The notes under the pieces: model-generated | What the model saw: only the letters and a program-made list of their open reading frames with translations | What the model was told of the DNA's origin: nothing | Databases searched by the model: none | Shown: positions 59,771-64,000 of the stretch, piece by piece | Layout: each line of letters begins with the position of its first letter | Position numbering within the stretch: position 1 is the first letter of the stretch | Made by a program: the position numbers and the translations under genes | Assembly: GCA_032358165.1 (NCBI GenBank) | Contig: JAALGY010000012.1 | Location: forward strand, 2,294,001-2,358,000 | Reading direction: 5' to 3' | DNA: 64,000 nucleotides | Origin: Diplosphaera chodatii | Taxonomy: Eukaryota; Chlorophyta; Trebouxiophyceae; Prasiolales; Stichococcaceae

Positions 59771-61579
59771 CTACAGGGCGGCGCGCATGGGGGTGCCCTT
59801 GCGCCGGCTGCGCGGCGGCACCAGCGCCGCCATGGCCGCCGGCACCGCCACAGCCACCTCAGCAGCCGGCCGCGCGCGCTTCATGCCGGCGTGCACGTGC
59901 CGCGGCGGCTGCGGCTGCTCCGGCGTCGCCGGACGGGCGCTGCCTCCCCTGCGCGCTGCCTGCCTCCGGCTGATGCGCTGCAGTGCAAGGCGGCTGTCAC
60001 CGTCAGGGATTACGTCTGGGGGTACACAGCATTGGGGGCGAGGCACTCGCCCAAGTCCATGCACGCGAGAAGCATCACAGGAGGATGTGCGGTCCACGAA
60101 TTGCTGGGGACGGCTCTGTGTGTTTCAGCAGAGAGAGGTAGTGTCTGCTTTAAAGGATACACCAAAGTAGACACTGCACACCTGGGGGCTGTCCCGGTGG
60201 GGCCGCTCGGGCGACAGCAGCTCCGGCGAAGGCGGCGCCGCAACTGCGGCACCCTCTCCGAAGGGCTGCGCGCTGCTGGCTGCGGCTCCTGCGGAGCCCG
60301 CCATCGGCAGCAGCCAGGCGTCGTGCGGCAGCGCCGACGCTGTCGAGGTCACGACGACTGTGCGGCCGTGCAGGCTGGGCAGCTGCCAGAACTGCTGCTG
60401 CTGGTGGTGGCCCTGCCACAGGCGGTGGGGGTCTGTGGGCGCAGCAGCCGGTGCCGCTGCTCGGGGCGGCAGCAGCGGGAGGTGGTTGAGCGCACGCAGC
60501 TGAGCCTGCAGGTGCATGTTGGGAACCCTTCAGGTGCATCCCTTCAGGTGCATCCCTTCAGGTACCCACAGCACAGCAGGTCGATCAAGCCAGCCTGCGC
60601 ACGCCAGCCCTGCAGGGCAAGTTGCGCAGGCGCTCACCTGCAGCGAGTCGGGCTGCGGGTCCCGCGGGTGGGCGCCGCCCGTCCTGACCGCCCTGAGGTG
60701 CGAGCCGCTGCTGTTGTAGGCGTCATGGCCGTGGGGGTGCGGGGCGTGGCGCACGCCGCCCTGCTCGGGGTTGGGAGCCGGAAGCCGGAAGGCGTTGCGC
60801 TGCAGCTGGGGCGAGGCCGGGTGCGAGGCGGCGTCGCTGCCGAGGTGGTGGGGCGGCAGGGTGTCCATGCTGCTGGCGTTGCTGCCGCCGCGGCTGCCGC
60901 CGCCGCCGGCGCTGTGCGGCTCCTTGGCGTCGCCCTCGAACCAGCCGCCGTCTGACGCGCCCGCGGCATCGCTGTGGCAGGGGGAGGGCCCCGAGGGCTC
61001 GGGGTCCGCGGAGGCGAGGGGGTCGCGCGCCAGCGCCGCCAGCAGCTGCGGCGAGGACATGCGCTGCAGCTCCGCCACCTCGCCCCTGTACAGCTGCGAG
61101 TCGAAGTTGGTCTGCACGTGGGCCGTGCTGCCGCCCAGCTGGGCCGCCTTGGCCAGCGCCGCGCGGTCGTATGCGCGTGCCGCCGCCGCCTCGGTCGCGA
61201 AGAAGCCCAGGTGCACCTGCTTGCCGGCGGCATTGATCTGGGCGTGCCAGCGGCCGGTTGCCCGCAGGAGGCTCACCCCCCTGTAGTGGCTGCTGTGGCC
61301 GATGCCCTTGCGCGCCCGCGCCCGCAGCTCTGCCACGATCTCGTTAAAGCTCAGACCTGTGAGCACGATCATCTCGGCGGCGTAGTTGTCGCGGTCAAAG
61401 TTGGTCCTGGCGGCAGCGCCATCCTTGTTGATCGCCGCGCGATCAAAAGCCGCCGCCGCGGCCTCCTGCGTGTCGTGGTCGCCCAGGCTGGTGGTGCGCC
61501 CGTTGGCGGAGATCTGCGCACGCCATTTGCCCGTGGGTCTGAAGAGGGTCACGCCCCGGAATGGCGAAGACTTGGGCAT
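59771..61579 (-). CDS. AP2/ERF-family transcription factor with two AP2 domains
   Basis: Three exons join in phase: 60638-61579, 60182-60505 and 59771-59977, giving 490 residues. The start is the first true ATG in the frame, at 61579; the frame is open for a few codons further but without ATG. The first AP2 domain begins almost at residue 6 (FRGVTLFRPTGKWRAQISA, then AAAAAFDRAAI and ARTNFD), and the second follows at about residue 97 (YRGVSLLRATGRWHAQINA, then AARAYDRAAL and VQTNFDSQLY). Both keep the YRG/FRG and W-x-AQI elements used for DNA contact. The rest is Ser/Pro/His/Ala-rich and probably regulatory, with a basic patch near the C-terminus (PPRSRRKGTP). Two AP2 domains place it with AP2/ANT-like factors rather than single-domain ERFs. 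Target genes are unknown. Confidence 0.92.
60526..60563. repeat. 14-base tandem repeat in AP2 intron 1
   Basis: The unit CCCTTCAGGTGCAT occurs twice in full and a third time in part. It sits within the first intron of the AP2 gene, 20 bases before the start of exon 2. Probably a minor slippage repeat. Confidence 0.8.
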
Positions 61580-62461
61580 GGCTGCCCCAAGCACGGCGTT
61601 GGGGCCGGCCCAGTCACAGCGTGTGGTAGACTTGCTTCACCTGCCCACTGTGCAAGCGACAAAAGCGTGATTCAGCTTTCGCGTGTCACCAGATGGCCCC
61701 AGGGCTGCATAATCAGACATTTGCTCGCTGCGCCGAGTGGTGCAAGGTAACGAGTTCGCCGCAGCCGCGTTTCGGTCTCGTACAGACGGTGCACAGCCTG
61801 GAACCGGCTTTGGGCCCGGCCACCAGATCACAGGATGTCTCAGCCCGCCTAGTATCGATCGATACATGCAGGTTCTAGAAGTACATCCCGGCGCGGGGCT
61901 GGCGCAGCGCTGTGTCTAGATCTTGGCCCCGATCATCACGCGAGCCTGAATCCTGGGGAACCAGAGTCGCAGACGGCCGCTTTTTGGGCGGATGCTTCTG
62001 TTGCGCACACAGCAAGCGGGCAGGGGCAGATGGGGAGCGGTGTAAGAGCAGGCGTACCTTGTCGGGGCTGCTTGGCCAAGCGCAGCTGCTGGGCCCCCGG
62101 GTATATAAAGCCAAGCCGGCGGTTCGATGTTGCTGGCGTTTTTCCAGGCCAGCGTGGGCGCCCTGTGCTACCAGCGCTGAGCAGGCCGCAAACACGCAGA
62201 AGCGGAGAGTGGGAGACAGCAAATGTCACGAGCTTCGGGCGTTTGTAAGCAGCATAAGTCGATCACCAATTGCGGTGACCGCCGATACGCCAGCTGAGGC
62301 ACTGACTCGATGCTGAGTGGGCGCTCAGCCCACCGGCAAGCTTGACCGGACGCCTTTGCAACACAATAGGCGCCCTGCCACGCTGGCACCATCAAAACGC
62401 AGTGCAGGTGCAGGCGGAGCAGGCCACAATTGCGTCAATCCGCAGGCCGGCACAGGCAAGC
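61580..62461. promoter_or_regulatory. Divergent promoter region, AP2 and CobW-family genes
   Basis: These 882 bases separate the start of the minus-strand AP2 gene from the plus-strand GTPase gene. The only clear core-promoter signal is a TATA box for the plus strand at 62102. No coding exon seen. Confidence 0.5.
62102..62109 (+). promoter_or_regulatory. TATA box of the CobW-family gene
   Basis: TATATAAA stands in a GC-rich context about 350 bases before the ATG at 62462. It would place transcription start near 62130 and give a 5' leader of some 330 bases. Confidence 0.5.
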
Positions 62462-63934
62462 ATGATGTCCAGCGCTGTGACTTTCGCATCGCCCCGCGCC
62501 CCACGGCAGCAGGGTCTGACCTCCGAAACCCGCCCGCCCCGCTGTCAGCACCGAGGCACTCCCAGAACCGTCTGCAGCCAGCCTGCGCAGCCTGCTGCAG
62601 CCTCACGAGCACCTCCCAGGTCGTCCTGGATGCAGACCCGTGCAGCTGCAGCCCGCAGGCGTGGCAGGTTGGCGCAGCAGATCGCGCGGGCGCAGGGCAC
62701 AGCAGAGCTGGCGGATCTTGATGATTTCGATGCCCAGGTCATCGATGCAGAGGTCATCGACAACCGGATACCCGTCACGGTGCGAGCGGCAGCCGCGGCA
62801 TGCAGTGCACACGCATGGCACATGAACTCAGCACAAGCAGCGGCAAACGGATTATGATGTGTACCATGGCATGTAGTGCTGCATCTCGACCCTCCATGGT
62901 CATGCTCTGAGTGCATTACCCTGCAGGTGATCACAGGGTTCCTGGGGTCGGGCAAGACCACGCTGCTGAACAACATCCTGACGCAGGACCATGGGCAGCG
63001 CCTCGCCGTGATTGAGAATGAGGTGCCTGCCAGCAGAATCTCCAGTATCGGTGTCATGTGTGGCTGGAACAACCTGCTGGGGAATCGTTACCCACTGTGA
63101 TCCGCCAACAGCTCGGTGCAAGGTGGTCTGCGAAACCAAGCTAGGTGCGGGTGCGCTGATAGGCTGCATGCCGTGCGGCAGGTGGGCGAGATCGACATCG
63201 ACAGCGAGCTGGTGGCGGCCAGCCAGCGGCTGGACGGCAGGGAGGAGGCGCGCATCATGATGCTCAATAACGGCTGCCTGTGCTGCACCGTGCGCGACGA
63301 CCTGGTGGACATGCTCACCGAGCTGGTGCGCCTCGCCGGTCAGCCCTGCCCTGGAGCACAGCACGATTTTCTGCAAGGCTTCCACACCAGCCAATCAATA
63401 CTCAAGATGTGTTCGCAACACTCGTGCTGCAAATCAGCTGGGTGCATGTGGCTGATCTCCGGCCGGCACATGCTGCCGTACGCAGGCCAACCGGCGGCAG
63501 GACTTTGACCGCGTGGTCATCGAGACCACCGGGCTGGCCTCGCCTGCGCCGATCATCCAGGTACATGACGAGGCCTGAGTGTGCTGCCTCTCACGTCTGT
63601 TTGCTTTGCATAGTGTGGTCGCAGTCACATGTATGGTTGTGGACAACACCACTTGGCCAGGCATTGTGTTTACACAGCCAGCGTGGTGGCGTCCTGCTTG
63701 TCGGGCCCCAAAAGACAGGGTCGTGGTTGACGCCCGCCCACGGTGCCGCCCCCGCAGACGTTCTTCCTGGACCCCGCCATGGCGGACAACATCCGGCTGG
63801 ACGGCGTGGTCACGCTGGTGGACGCGAAGCACGTGGCGCGCCACCTGGACGAGGACAAGCCGGGCGACGCCGTGAACGAGGCCCTGCAGCAGATCGCGTA
63901 CGCCGACCGCATCGTGCTCAACAAGACCGACCTG
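62462..63934 (+). CDS. CobW/COG0523-family GTPase, 5' part (continues beyond the window)
   Basis: Five exons, all phase 0: 62462-62779, 62927-63022, 63182-63325, 63486-63560 and 63758-63934. They encode 270 residues before the window ends. After a Ser/Arg/Ala/Gln-rich N-terminus that looks like a plastid transit peptide come the Walker A motif ([18 protein letters not shown]), the switch region ([18 protein letters not shown]) with the CxCC metal-binding signature, the Walker B-like [16 protein letters not shown], and the guanine-specificity NKTD. COG0523 GTPases are metal chaperones or insertases, often for zinc (ZNG1 type) or cobalt. The C-terminal CobW-C domain should lie outside the window. 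Plastid location is inferred from the N-terminus only. Confidence 0.93.
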
Positions 63935-64000
63935 GTGCGGGGTGCCGCGTGGGTTTGCTGGCAGCTGGCGCCTTGCCGGCGGCGAGCGGGGCCTGGTGTA

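Overview
The window is nuclear DNA from a green alga, most likely a trebouxiophyte (Chlorella/Coccomyxa-like). The evidence is a GC-rich sequence, very dense short introns (mostly 100-250 bases, donors mainly GTGAGC or GTGCGC, acceptors GCAG), TGTAA poly(A)-type signals, and plant-lineage families: PILS, LHT amino-acid permease, AP2, DUF1995 and pyruvate decarboxylase. No rRNA, tRNA, CRISPR array or recognisable transposon was seen. All gene models were assembled by eye from splice sites and reading-phase continuity, so outer coordinates are better supported than some inner exon edges.

Layout: (1) 469-5333, minus: a protein joining a ubiquitin-binding N-terminus, a FYRN/FYRC chromatin domain and a C-terminal U-box. 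(2) 5860-9978, plus: a complete 17-exon pyruvate decarboxylase. (3) 10654-15065, minus: a PIN-LIKES (PILS) membrane carrier, convergent with the decarboxylase and sharing a palindromic poly(A)-type site with it. (4) 15903-17424, plus: a membrane-anchored RING-H2 protein. (5) 18145-22788, minus: LHT-type amino-acid permease 1. (6) 23363-46389, minus: a head-to-tail array of four large paralogous U-box genes (called A, B, C, D here), each about 5.2-5.6 kb and about 18 exons, with a conserved element just upstream of every copy. (7) 47237-51770, minus: LHT-type permease 2, a paralogue of the first, so the two permeases bracket the U-box array. (8) 52476-59090, minus: what looks like a single gene fusing a CxxC zinc site, NUMOD3-like motifs and four CCHC zinc knuckles to a DUF1995 domain. 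(9) 59771-61579, minus: a double-AP2 transcription factor. (10) 62462 to the end, plus: the 5' part of a CobW/COG0523 GTPase.

Six of the eleven genes are predicted ubiquitin ligases (five U-box, one RING). The most unusual parts are the four-gene U-box array with its shared upstream element, the FYR/U-box combination, and the zinc-knuckle/DUF1995 fusion. The remaining genes are ordinary housekeeping, transport or regulatory genes.
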